Source of the DNA: Dictyoglomota bacterium
Lineage (GTDB): Bacteria; Dictyoglomota; Dictyoglomia; Dictyoglomales; Dictyoglomaceae
Length of the DNA stretch: 56,379 nucleotides
Direction of reading: 5' to 3'
Assembly: GCA_029776735.1 (NCBI GenBank)
Contig: JAKOUL010000080.1
Span: 1-56,379 of the forward strand
The first letter of the stretch is position 1. Every line of letters begins with the position of its first letter. This document shows positions 38,006 through 47,059 of this stretch, in pieces. The position numbers and the translations under genes were made by a program. The notes under the pieces are model-generated. The model saw only the letters and a program-made list of their open reading frames with translations. It was not told the origin of the DNA and searched no databases.

Positions 38006-40216
38006 TTAATTTTCACCTAACAAAAATATAAAATCTTCGCCATTAATCTTTTTACCTTTATAATTTACTGCTTTTTTGTTATAGTTAACCACAACTTCTA
38101 CATTATTCTTGTAAAGAACCCTATAAACACCTTCCATAATTTTTTGATGTTTATCAATAGGAACATTTAAAATATATGAGTACAGATCCTTAATCTTATG
38201 GTATTCATTTGCTGCCTGATCAATCCAATCTTTATAATGAGAACTTACCATTTCATTATAAAAACTCTTTTTAAAATAGGAAGAATCTTTATAAATAAAG
38301 GTATAGTATGGGATTGCCCCATATTCCACCATTCTTAAAAACTCTTTCTTCTGATTTTCTCTAAGATTCCCAGATTTTCCACTATAAGGAATATATCCAT
38401 GAATAATCATCTGATAAAAAGGAATAGGCTCTGTCTCAATAGCAAAATTACTGGAATCTAAAGGCATATCTAAAATCATCTTTGCAAAGGGTAAAATATA
38501 AAAGTTTCCTGAAGTAAAATTAAAACTATACTTCTCTTTATATGTGCTTAGAGTTTCCTTCCACAAGGTTGCAACTTCTTCTCTTGAAAGAAGGTTTGGG
38601 GATTTGTTTTGGGAATATATATAGTTCCCCATATTCTCAATAAGCACATTATCTATCCTATATTTATCAAGATCCCTTAGAAAATTCTTAAGATAAACAG
38701 GAAGTTTACTTGGAAGCACTAAAAACCATGGATCATAATCTCTATTTTTCTTTTTAGTTACAGGGTCCCATTTATATAAAAAAGCCACTCCGTTATTTAG
38801 ATACCTATTGGCATCTCTTGTGACTGAAAATCCATTTCCTTGTTCATAAACTTCAATGATTTCTGCTGTAAACGTTATTTTAATATGATTTTGTTCACAA
38901 TAATCCAATAGTTTCTTAAAACCCTTTTCTCCTCCTAATTTGGCCTCAAATTTCACTCCATTTGTTATCTTACTCAAATATCCATCAGGTTGATAGCCTT
39001 TCATAATAAGATTTACATTTTTTATTCCTTTATCTTTAAGATTTTCCAAGATTTTTATAGTTTCATCAAAAGTAGTAAGGGGAAAAACTTCTACAACAGG
39101 AACCCCCACCTTTGTGGTTTTTATTTTTATACCACTAATAATGCTTAGATTAAAAGGTAATTCTTTTTCCTCAATTACTTTCTTCTGTAGTGTTCTATTT
39201 CTAATAAGATAATCTCTATAAAATTTTGCCATACTTGAGTAATCTATATCTTTACCTGTAAAAAGAAAATAGTTGATCACTATATCATTTTTAAGAGTGT
39301 ATGGAGAAAACTTATTTACAAGTACGTCCACCACTTCTCCTGATTGTCCTGTAGATGCCTCACGTTCATATAGGAGAAATTTATGAATATTTCTATAGTT
39401 AAAAACAGGATAAACCCTAAAATACGAGGTAGAATTTCCCGCAGCATAACATGCAATACTTGCATCAAGGTCTCCACTTTCTACAACTCCTAAAATACCT
39501 AAATCACCTCTTTTAACCCCAAAAACAGGAAGTTTTATTCCTTCTACTTTTGGAGACATATCATATAGAGGAAGACCATAGTCATATCCATATATAGGTA
39601 TTTCAAAACCTCTTTCTATCCCAACTCTTTGATCAAATCTAACAATAGCACCAGAACCATCAGGGATTATTAAGTAACCATCATCTTTTTTACTTCCCGA
39701 AAGGAAATATGGAAGCACCCATATTCTATTTAACTTAAGATCTCCCTCTTCTCTTATAGAATCCATAGGAACTCTTACTTGAAGACCATAAGAGGTAAGA
39801 ATAAATTCTATAGAAATAGAAAGTCCTTGAGTAGAAAATTCATAGTCAATTCTAACCCCATCCTTAATATTTTTTATTTTAAAGTTACCTCTCATAACTC
39901 CTAAGGCATAAGTATTATAGACAGAAGTTCTAGCCTCTTCATCTGCCATCTCTACTACTATATGAGAGGGAATACTAAACTTTGTCACTCCCATAGAGGG
40001 ATCTTGTTCCCAATCCTGAGGAAATTGGTAGAATATTTTTCCTGTACTTTTATCCTTTATTGCTATGCCTGCTGTCTCTGTATCAAAAAGAAGTGAATAT
40101 TTTCCATTTTCTGCTACCTGTTGAAAACCCTTATTTTGGCTATAAATAGGCGCTATAAACACAAATATTAATAATAAAATAATGCTATATATATTAATTA
40201 ACCTACTAATTTTCAT
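38006..40216 (-). CDS. Secreted DUF5696-like protein (putative carbohydrate-active)
   Basis: I start at MKISRL, which has AGAGGTGA 6 nt upstream; an ATG 15 nt earlier overlaps the previous stop but lacks a ribosome site. The 736-residue protein has a signal peptide (cleavage near YSQ-NKG). The first 340 residues are a beta-rich domain (SLLFDTETAGIAIKDKSTGKIF, IPDGSGAIVRFD). The rest looks like a TIM-barrel (INLIMKGYQPDGYL, ILPFAKMILDMPLDS). The pattern matches DUF5696 proteins that sit beside sugar ABC transporters in Firmicutes, from memory. The sandwich-plus-barrel plan resembles some alpha-galactosidase clans, so an uncharacterised glycosidase is possible. Catalytic residues cannot be named. 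Confidence 0.7.
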   Translation of the reverse strand: MKISRLINIYSIILLLIFVFIAPIYSQNKGFQQVAENGKYSLLFDTETAGIAIKDKSTGKIFYQFPQDWEQDPSMGVTKFSIPSHIVVEMADEEARTSVYNTYALGVMRGNFKIKNIKDGVRIDYEFSTQGLSISIEFILTSYGLQVRVPMDSIREEGDLKLNRIWVLPYFLSGSKKDDGYLIIPDGSGAIVRFDQRVGIERGFEIPIYGYDYGLPLYDMSPKVEGIKLPVFGVKRGDLGILGVVESGDLDASIACYAAGNSTSYFRVYPVFNYRNIHKFLLYEREASTGQSGEVVDVLVNKFSPYTLKNDIVINYFLFTGKDIDYSSMAKFYRDYLIRNRTLQKKVIEEKELPFNLSIISGIKIKTTKVGVPVVEVFPLTTFDETIKILENLKDKGIKNVNLIMKGYQPDGYLSKITNGVKFEAKLGGEKGFKKLLDYCEQNHIKITFTAEIIEVYEQGNGFSVTRDANRYLNNGVAFLYKWDPVTKKKNRDYDPWFLVLPSKLPVYLKNFLRDLDKYRIDNVLIENMGNYIYSQNKSPNLLSREEVATLWKETLSTYKEKYSFNFTSGNFYILPFAKMILDMPLDSSNFAIETEPIPFYQMIIHGYIPYSGKSGNLRENQKKEFLRMVEYGAIPYYTFIYKDSSYFKKSFYNEMVSSHYKDWIDQAANEYHKIKDLYSYILNVPIDKHQKIMEGVYRVLYKNNVEVVVNYNKKAVNYKGKKINGEDFIFLLGEN

Positions 40217-40227
40217 ACATTCACCTC

Positions 40228-42297
40228 TCATCCAACCATATATTTGATTTCAAGATATATTGTATATAGAAATTTTGTAAATTGCTGAAATGTAGCAAAA
40301 AATACAAGTCCAATAAACATAGCAAATATTATTCCACCTATAGTTAAAAGAGATGTACCTAAGACTTTACTTAGGGTATATTCTTGAAGCTCCATCATAC
40401 CAGCAAGTATCACAAAAAGAGACCAGATCACTCCTATAGTACTGATTATATAATAAAAAGCTGCTTCATCCAAAGTTAAAACATGGCTTAGTAAGGTCTG
40501 AGGTATATATAACAATGCTAAAGGAAAAAGACTATAAACAGTCATAATAAAGATGTCTTTAGTCTTAGCCTTACCATCCATAATTGTAGTAACAGCCCAA
40601 TTTATTATGACCCAAGCCAAAACAGGAATTAGTACCCTTCCTATTTCAAGAATTACATTAAGTTCTTCAGGTCTATAAGGATTAAAGTGGAATCCTGTCA
40701 TAACTCTTTTAATAAGAAAAGAAAGAATTATAAAAGGTAGCAAAATTAATGAGGCTTTAAAAGCATTATTTTTTCTTCTTAACTCATAAAAACCGTCAAA
40801 AGGATGTACTATTACATAGAACACAAAAAGTATCGTATCCCAAAGTTCATGTCTCTTTACAAAACCTGTAAATTTTTCCTTTATTTTCTTACCAGCAAAT
40901 TTAATAGTTAAGTATATAAACACTATTAAGCCTAAAAATATATTCATTATTTTTGAAAAATTCTCTCTCATATACTCAATTCTAAAACCCTTCAGAGCTT
41001 TAGAATATCCTTTTGGGTAAAAACCAAGCTGGAAACTTTCCATAGCTTCTTTATACTTTTCTTCATGAAGAAAATTTTTGCCAAGTCCTATATAAGCAAG
41101 GTCATAATTTGCGTCCATCTTTGCAACTTTATCCCAAATCTCGGTAGCCTTGCCATAATAACCCTGAACATAGAAAGAGTTTGCCTCAAGAACCATTTCT
41201 CCAAAAGATGTAGGCTTAAACAAAGTTATAGTTGCTTTATTCTCATCTAATACATATACCTTTCCATTAAAGACCTCTATGGCAGAAGGATATTGAAAGG
41301 TTCCAATCTGATTCCCTATATCTCCAAATACAAAAAGAAAATCTCCAAGAGTGTTATAGATAAAAATCTTTCCTACTCTACCATCCAATACGTACAGATT
41401 ATCTGCGTCATCTAAAGCTATATCTACAATTTCTCCTCTTACAGTAAATCCAAAATACAAATCTCCATAAACATTACCAGTTCTTCCTTCTTGTTTAATA
41501 ATATTATCTCCTAAAGCATTTAGTCTTTTAACCTGATCAGACCAAGCTCTTACACATCCATAGATAAATCCATCTTTGTCGGTAGCCACATTTCTATACT
41601 CAATAGGTATAAATAAAGCAAGTTGTGATCTTTGTTCTCTCGTAAGCACTCTCTTCCAGAAAAGTTCCACAGGATTAACTTCTACCCTATTACTACCAAA
41701 GAATCTTTCAAAAGCACCACTTGCACTAAATTGTATAAGCCCTTCCACCACATTTTCTGCAACTACATATATCCTTCCTAATTTATCTACTGCAACTTTT
41801 TTTGGAATGTAAGAAAAGTCCTCTTTTATAATGTCTCCCACAGGTTTTCCAACAATCTGATATAAAGAACCATTAGGATTTAAAATCACAATTCTTCCAT
41901 TTCCAGAATCTGCTACATAAAGTTTTCCATCCTCAGTAACAAATAACCCTGTAGGTGACTTAAAAGTATCTTTTTTACTCTCGTTGTCAAATTCATTAAT
42001 TATCTTCTTAAGCTTTAGGTCTGACTCCAAAATTACAATTCTATTATTTCCGGTATCTGCCACATATATATCTCCATTTCTTTTATCTATAAAGAGATCT
42101 TGGGGAGATACAAAATTCTCTTTGAGTTCTATAGTCTCTCCTGTAACAATTCTCTCAGGTTCAAAACCAGGAAGAGAAGGAATTGGTCTTCTTCTTTCAC
42201 TGTAAATATAGGTATAGTAAGGAATTGCGCCAAAAGATATATCTACAAGTAAAATCAATATAATAACAAGCTTTAAAATTATTCTTTTATTACCCAT
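40228..42297 (-). CDS. NHL-repeat / TPR / multi-span (Yip1-like) membrane protein
   Basis: The 689-residue protein has an N-terminal signal or anchor (LKLVIILILLVDISFG). At least five NHL-type beta-propeller repeats follow (for example DLFIDKRNGDIYVADTGNNR, GLFVTEDGKLYVADSGNGR, AIEVFNGKVYVLDENK) over residues about 50-360. A TPR-like helical pair follows (AYIGLGKNFLHEEKYKEAMESF). From about 450 come six to seven membrane spans resembling a Yip1 domain. The propeller would face outward and the spans lie in the inner membrane. NHL propellers bind proteins, RNA or glycans. Its place between two permease pairs suggests a sensor, assembly factor or docking platform of the transporter; this is inference. 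Confidence 0.75.
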   Translation of the reverse strand: MGNKRIILKLVIILILLVDISFGAIPYYTYIYSERRRPIPSLPGFEPERIVTGETIELKENFVSPQDLFIDKRNGDIYVADTGNNRIVILESDLKLKKIINEFDNESKKDTFKSPTGLFVTEDGKLYVADSGNGRIVILNPNGSLYQIVGKPVGDIIKEDFSYIPKKVAVDKLGRIYVVAENVVEGLIQFSASGAFERFFGSNRVEVNPVELFWKRVLTREQRSQLALFIPIEYRNVATDKDGFIYGCVRAWSDQVKRLNALGDNIIKQEGRTGNVYGDLYFGFTVRGEIVDIALDDADNLYVLDGRVGKIFIYNTLGDFLFVFGDIGNQIGTFQYPSAIEVFNGKVYVLDENKATITLFKPTSFGEMVLEANSFYVQGYYGKATEIWDKVAKMDANYDLAYIGLGKNFLHEEKYKEAMESFQLGFYPKGYSKALKGFRIEYMRENFSKIMNIFLGLIVFIYLTIKFAGKKIKEKFTGFVKRHELWDTILFVFYVIVHPFDGFYELRRKNNAFKASLILLPFIILSFLIKRVMTGFHFNPYRPEELNVILEIGRVLIPVLAWVIINWAVTTIMDGKAKTKDIFIMTVYSLFPLALLYIPQTLLSHVLTLDEAAFYYIISTIGVIWSLFVILAGMMELQEYTLSKVLGTSLLTIGGIIFAMFIGLVFFATFQQFTKFLYTIYLEIKYMVG

Positions 42298-42301
42298 GGG
42301 A

Positions 42302-43162
42302 CTACTCCTTAATACCTGCAGATTTCATAGTCTCCACTACATTGCTTTGAGTAATAATAAATATAATTAAGGAAGGAAGCATCATAAGTACAGCTGCTGC
42401 AGCTGCAGCTCCTGCTCTTACAAAACCACCCTGCTGTATATATGTTAAAGCCAAAGAAAATGGCTTCATTGCCTCATTATGGATATATAATGATGGAGAA
42501 TAGGTATCATTCCATGTATCTCTAAAAGCAAAAAGAATCAAGGTAAGCCAAGCTGGTTTAACATTTGGCATAATCACATTCCACCATATTTTAAATTCAC
42601 TTGCTCCATCTATTCTTGCAGATTCAATATAAGAATCTGGTATTTGCTCCATAAATTGTTTCATAAGAAAAAGACCTAAGGTAGCACCTATATAGGGAAG
42701 AATCAGACAAAAATATGTATCCAGAAGTTTTAAATTAGCCATAATCAAAAATCTTGGAATATTTGTTACATACCCAGAAAACATCAAAGAGAATACTACT
42801 AAATTAAATAAGAATTTACTCCCTGGAAATTTATTTTTTGCTAATGGATATGCTGCCATAGAAGCAATTATCACATGTCCAAAGGTACTTAAAAAACTAA
42901 TAAATATACTATTGAAAAGATACCTTGCAAAAGGAACAAAGGAGTTACTCATCAGATAAAAAAGATCAGTAAAATTCTTAAGGGTTGGTCTTCTCACAAA
43001 AAATCTTGGAGGAAAAAGAAAAAGTTCATCTAAAGGCTTAAAGGCATTCATAATAGAATAAACTAAAGGCATTGCCATAAAAATAGCTACAACTATAAGA
43101 ACTATAGTTATTAGAATATTTCCCCAAAGTGATCTATTAAGCTTTGTTCTCATCCTAATCAC
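42302..43162 (-). CDS. Sugar ABC transporter permease, MalG type (pair A)
   Basis: The 286-residue six-span permease has the EAA motif IESARIDGASEFKIWWNVIMPNVKPAW. The N-terminal MNAFKPLDELFLFPPRFFVRRPTLKNFTDLF is typical of CUT1 transporters for complex oligosaccharides. The start is either GTG, 4 nt after GGAGG, or the ATG three codons later. It pairs with the MalF-type gene upstream, and the NHL protein follows after 4 nt. It differs clearly from pair B, so the two pairs are not a recent duplication. Confidence 0.93.
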   Translation of the reverse strand: MIRMRTKLNRSLWGNILITIVLIVVAIFMAMPLVYSIMNAFKPLDELFLFPPRFFVRRPTLKNFTDLFYLMSNSFVPFARYLFNSIFISFLSTFGHVIIASMAAYPLAKNKFPGSKFLFNLVVFSLMFSGYVTNIPRFLIMANLKLLDTYFCLILPYIGATLGLFLMKQFMEQIPDSYIESARIDGASEFKIWWNVIMPNVKPAWLTLILFAFRDTWNDTYSPSLYIHNEAMKPFSLALTYIQQGGFVRAGAAAAAAVLMMLPSLIIFIITQSNVVETMKSAGIKE

Positions 43163-43180
43163 AAAACCTCCTTAGAAATA

Positions 43181-44080
43181 TTAATCAGGCCTTATGATTT
43201 TTCTCACTCCCTGATTGATGAGTACTGTGATCAAAAAAAGAATTACAGCAATAGCAGAAGCATATCCCATTTCATACCTTATATTTCCATAATCCCACAT
43301 ATGAAGTACTATAGTATGAGCAGAATAAAGAGGACTTGGAAAACCAATAAGAGTTGCTGATATATCAGCAACTGCAAAAGATGCAGTAACCTGCATAATA
43401 GCTCCAAAGATAAGCTGGGGTTTCATAGAAGGTAGTGTTATATACCATAGTTCTTGCCATCTATTTTTTATTCCATCTACTGCTCCTGCCTCATAGAGAC
43501 TTCTGTCTATGGTCTGAAAACCTGCAATAAAAGCCAAAAAACTTGTCCCAAGACTCATCCAAAGCTGAATTACCATAAGTACATAAAGATTGATATTAGA
43601 ATCTTGAAGCCAATATATAGGTTCTTTGATTATCCCAAGATTTATGAGAATACCATTGAGTAGCCCATATATATCACCAGAAAAAATGTAAGTCCAAATA
43701 AAAAATACCGACGAAGAGAGAGCAGGCGCATAAAAAAGTAGCGTTAGGACTGATCTTACTTTAGGGCTCAGCTCATTTATAAGCCAAGCAAAAAGCAAAC
43801 AAGCAAAATAGCTGAGTGGTCCAGTAATTAGAGCAAACTTGAAGGTATTCTGAAGAGCAATTAAAAAAACATCATCCTCTAAAAATAGTCTTTTATAATT
43901 ACTCCAACCTATAAATTTTGGGGCTTGAATTATATTATAATTAGTAAAACTAAGAACAATTGCTATGATTACAGGTATAACTACAAAAACAAAGAAAAGC
44001 GTAAAGTATGGAAGAATAAGTAAGTACGACTCTCTATTTTTCTTAATCTCTTTCCATAAATCCCTAAGTTTTTCCCGCAT
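43181..44080 (-). CDS. Sugar ABC transporter permease, MalF type (pair A)
   Basis: The 299-residue inner-membrane protein has six spans and the EAA motif YEAGAVDGIKNRWQELWYITLPSMKPQ. The start ATG has AGGAGG 11 nt upstream; a nearer ATG is followed at once by a stop. It is the channel partner of the next gene. It lies directly after the giant lectin-type binding protein, so this permease pair probably receives sugar from that protein. Confidence 0.93.
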   Translation of the reverse strand: MREKLRDLWKEIKKNRESYLLILPYFTLFFVFVVIPVIIAIVLSFTNYNIIQAPKFIGWSNYKRLFLEDDVFLIALQNTFKFALITGPLSYFACLLFAWLINELSPKVRSVLTLLFYAPALSSSVFFIWTYIFSGDIYGLLNGILINLGIIKEPIYWLQDSNINLYVLMVIQLWMSLGTSFLAFIAGFQTIDRSLYEAGAVDGIKNRWQELWYITLPSMKPQLIFGAIMQVTASFAVADISATLIGFPSPLYSAHTIVLHMWDYGNIRYEMGYASAIAVILFLITVLINQGVRKIIRPD

Positions 44081-44095
44081 CTTACATAATGCCTC

Positions 44096-46978
44096 CTAAT
44101 GCTTCTTAGCTAATTCAAGACCAAACTCTTCTCTCTTTCTATCTATTTCTTTATTTATCTCTTTTGTATACTTCTCTATAGCTTCCCGTGGAAGCTCACC
44201 AAGCATTACTACTTCCCTAAAAGCATTATCTAAATGTCTTGAAGTGTAATAACTTCCAGGCACATTAGGAATTTCCCTCAAGTATTTCCATTGTTCTGAA
44301 AGCACTTTATAATCAGAAGAAGGCCAAGGGAGATAACTCATTGCTTCCACATTTGCAGTATTATAACGGGCTCCTGCTCCAAGCACTGCCTCAAGTTCCA
44401 TTCCAAATCTGGCTTGTACTTCGGAAGACAACCACCATTTTACAAATTCCCAAGCTTTATCTACCTTTTTAGATTGTTTAAACATTAAAACTGCACTCCC
44501 ATTTCCAGCTACACTTCTGTCCATAGAACCATCAGATCTTTTCCTTCCAGGCACTGGAGCTATACTCCAAAGGCCACTTATCTCTGGAGCCGCTACTTTA
44601 AACTGATTATAAAGAGTATAGGGAGCTATTCCTATAGGCATTTCTCCTGTCCTAAATCTATTGAAAAAGTCATAATAAAGAGGAGTTCCATAAAGAACAT
44701 AAAGATTAGTCCATTCTCTAAAAGCATCAACACCTTCTTCACTATTCAGGACACAGCTCTTACCATCTTCAGTGTAATAATTCCCTCCTTTTTGAAGAAG
44801 AAGAAGATTAAAAACATCAAAGCTTGTACCTCCAGTTCCTGCTGCAAATTGAAGGTTATAACTCTGCAGCTTAGCAATGACTTTATAAAGTTCGTCCCAT
44901 GTACTTGGTATATCAATGTTTAACCTTCCTAATATATCTGCCCTATAAAACATTATGGGAAAGTCTTGAGTCATAGGTAAACCATAAACCTTGCCACCAA
45001 AACCGTACGGAACAAGAGCATATTTTGCAAACCTATTTTTTATTTCCTCAAATCCAGGAAGTTTTGAGACATCTACCAAAGCTCCTCTAATCCCATAATC
45101 TACCGCTAATCCTCTTGACACATTTAAAGCTACATCAGGAGGATTTTCTCCAGCTGCTATAGAGAAAAGAAGAGCGGCATCTGTAGTTATGATGTTTAAA
45201 TTTACACCTATTCCTGTCTTAGGAGTAAACTCAGTATCAATAAGCATCTTTAAAGTTTCTGCCTGGTCTCTTCCCATCTGAACCCAAACATTTAAAGCTT
45301 CTTCTTTACTATAAACAGTACCTATTGCAGTATAATCTTCTATAAAAGAAATAACAAACTTCTTAACACTGTCTACAATCTTCTCAGGCATATTAGGAAG
45401 TACCTTTGGAGTTTTAGCATCAGGAAAGGTGATAAGTGTATAATCAATATCTACAGGCTGTTCCCTAATTGTGAGAACCCAAGAGGAAAGAGCAGAAAGA
45501 TTATCTCTATATCTCTGAAGCCTCTGAGCAATAGTCTCTGGTTCTTTTGCCATTCCTTCAAGCTGAATTGCAATTCTCTCTAAAGTAGCTGCCTCGCTTA
45601 CTTTTTCTCCCCCAATAGTCTTGATTTTCTCTGCATTTTCTTTTAGAAACTTTGCGTTTTTTTCTAAGGTAGGTATCAGATCTGATATATTTTGCTCCAA
45701 AAGATAATCTCTATAGGGATCAGGATTTGGACCTGTAATCATTACAATTTTTGTATAAAGCTGAGATAAATCTATTGAAGCTTGAAGAACATCCCGTATA
45801 ATCTCCGCTACAGATCCATAAGATACTTTCAGACGTAAAGTATGTTCACCCTCTTTAAGATAAAATAGATAGGGATGACCTACATCATCCTCCAAATAAC
45901 TAAACTGCCAATTGGTGTCGTATTTAAATTTTATATTTTTAGCTTCTTCAAAAGGAATTTCCCCGTCTATATAAAGGGTTCTTTCTGATGGAATTCCCGG
46001 GTTTGCATTTTGTCTAAATTTAAATCCAATTTTATATAACCCCTCCTTAGGAGCCTCAAATCTCCACTCAATCCACTGTCCAGCACTTCTCCAGTTATAA
46101 CCTCCAATCATATTCAAGACTTTTCTCCGAAAATCATATGGTTCATTTAAAGGATTTGATCTATCAGAGACCGGATATAACGTTGGCTCTGACTTAAATT
46201 GTGCCTCTTCTCCTTGGATTTTTATAACGACATCTTCCACAGGTTTGTAGCCTTTTTCTTCATAAGTTTTTTCTAATTCAGAATAACTCTTCAATTTTGG
46301 TTTATTAAAAATCTTTATATACTCAATAACTATTGGTTCCCTTACAGAAACAAGTCTAAGAGTATGCATACCCTTAGAAAAGTAAAAAAGAAAGGGTTCT
46401 GTATATAAACCATCAGAGTCTTCTATAACCTTCTCTACCCACATAGGAGCTTCTATCTGGACAGGTCTAAGCTCATTTCCCCTATTATCTTTTAAAGGTA
46501 AATCTGCATCTTTCCATATTCTTTCAAATCTTACAATTCTTGCTTCATTAAATGGTCTCTTCCCGTCAATAAGGATCTCTCTTTCAATACTTGAGTTTTT
46601 ACCTTTTACAGGGTAATATTTTATTGCTATGTTATAAAGTCCTTCCTCTTTTATATCAAATTTCCATTCTACAAACCCGCTTTCTCCTATGTATAAAACA
46701 GGTTGATTATTTTCAGTAAGATTTGTTACTTTTTCAATTTTGCAGTCTTTAGAATAATTAGAATATCCAACTCCAGGAACAACAATAGTTCTATCAGGAC
46801 GATCTTTATGTGAATATTGTGAAAGATAAGACTCATAGGAATTCTCTTTACTTATAAGTTCATAAATAACATTAAGTTCTTTAACCGACTGTTCTTCTGC
46901 AAAAACTATACTTAAAGTATTTAAAAATACTAAAATAAGAAGAAACTTTTTTATTAGTTCTAAAACTTTTTTTCTCAA
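44096..46978 (-). CDS. Giant sugar-binding protein with two N-terminal lectin-like domains
   Basis: The likely start is the TTG of MRKKVLELIKK, 9 nt after GGAGG; an earlier TTG directly abuts the GGAGG. The 960-residue protein has a signal peptide (cleavage near VFA-EEQ). Two beta-sandwich domains of CBM/galactose-binding type follow (about 60-240: VEWKFDIKEEGLYNIAIKYYP, FFSKGMHTLRLVS; about 250-395: IEWRFEAPKEGLYKIGFKFR, YLKEGEHTLRLKV). Then comes a helical linker (about 395-530) and a family-1 solute-binding domain (about 560-900: AAGENPPDVALN, YGLPMTQDFPIMFYRADIL, STWDELYKVIAKL). Ordinary binding proteins are about 420 residues. The lectin domains could hold a polymer while the binding domain delivers oligomers to permease pair A. 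Confidence 0.85.
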   Translation of the reverse strand: MRKKVLELIKKFLLILVFLNTLSIVFAEEQSVKELNVIYELISKENSYESYLSQYSHKDRPDRTIVVPGVGYSNYSKDCKIEKVTNLTENNQPVLYIGESGFVEWKFDIKEEGLYNIAIKYYPVKGKNSSIEREILIDGKRPFNEARIVRFERIWKDADLPLKDNRGNELRPVQIEAPMWVEKVIEDSDGLYTEPFLFYFSKGMHTLRLVSVREPIVIEYIKIFNKPKLKSYSELEKTYEEKGYKPVEDVVIKIQGEEAQFKSEPTLYPVSDRSNPLNEPYDFRRKVLNMIGGYNWRSAGQWIEWRFEAPKEGLYKIGFKFRQNANPGIPSERTLYIDGEIPFEEAKNIKFKYDTNWQFSYLEDDVGHPYLFYLKEGEHTLRLKVSYGSVAEIIRDVLQASIDLSQLYTKIVMITGPNPDPYRDYLLEQNISDLIPTLEKNAKFLKENAEKIKTIGGEKVSEAATLERIAIQLEGMAKEPETIAQRLQRYRDNLSALSSWVLTIREQPVDIDYTLITFPDAKTPKVLPNMPEKIVDSVKKFVISFIEDYTAIGTVYSKEEALNVWVQMGRDQAETLKMLIDTEFTPKTGIGVNLNIITTDAALLFSIAAGENPPDVALNVSRGLAVDYGIRGALVDVSKLPGFEEIKNRFAKYALVPYGFGGKVYGLPMTQDFPIMFYRADILGRLNIDIPSTWDELYKVIAKLQSYNLQFAAGTGGTSFDVFNLLLLQKGGNYYTEDGKSCVLNSEEGVDAFREWTNLYVLYGTPLYYDFFNRFRTGEMPIGIAPYTLYNQFKVAAPEISGLWSIAPVPGRKRSDGSMDRSVAGNGSAVLMFKQSKKVDKAWEFVKWWLSSEVQARFGMELEAVLGAGARYNTANVEAMSYLPWPSSDYKVLSEQWKYLREIPNVPGSYYTSRHLDNAFREVVMLGELPREAIEKYTKEINKEIDRKREEFGLELAKKH

Positions 46979-47010
46979 TCTTGACAACCTCCACTAGGTT
47001 GTATTCTAAA

Positions 47011-47048
47011 AACTAAAAAGCGGGGGGAGAGAGTTAACTCTCTCCCCC
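47011..47048 (-). terminator. Internal terminator after the first sugar-binding gene
   Basis: On the minus strand GGGGGAGAGAG and CTCTCTCCCCC flank the self-complementary centre TTAA and are followed by GCTTTTTAGTTTTT. It lies 12 nt after the stop of the first binding protein and before the rest of the locus. It should raise binding-protein mRNA relative to the permease and enzyme genes by partial termination. Confidence 0.85.
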
Positions 47049-47059
47049 AATAAATATTT

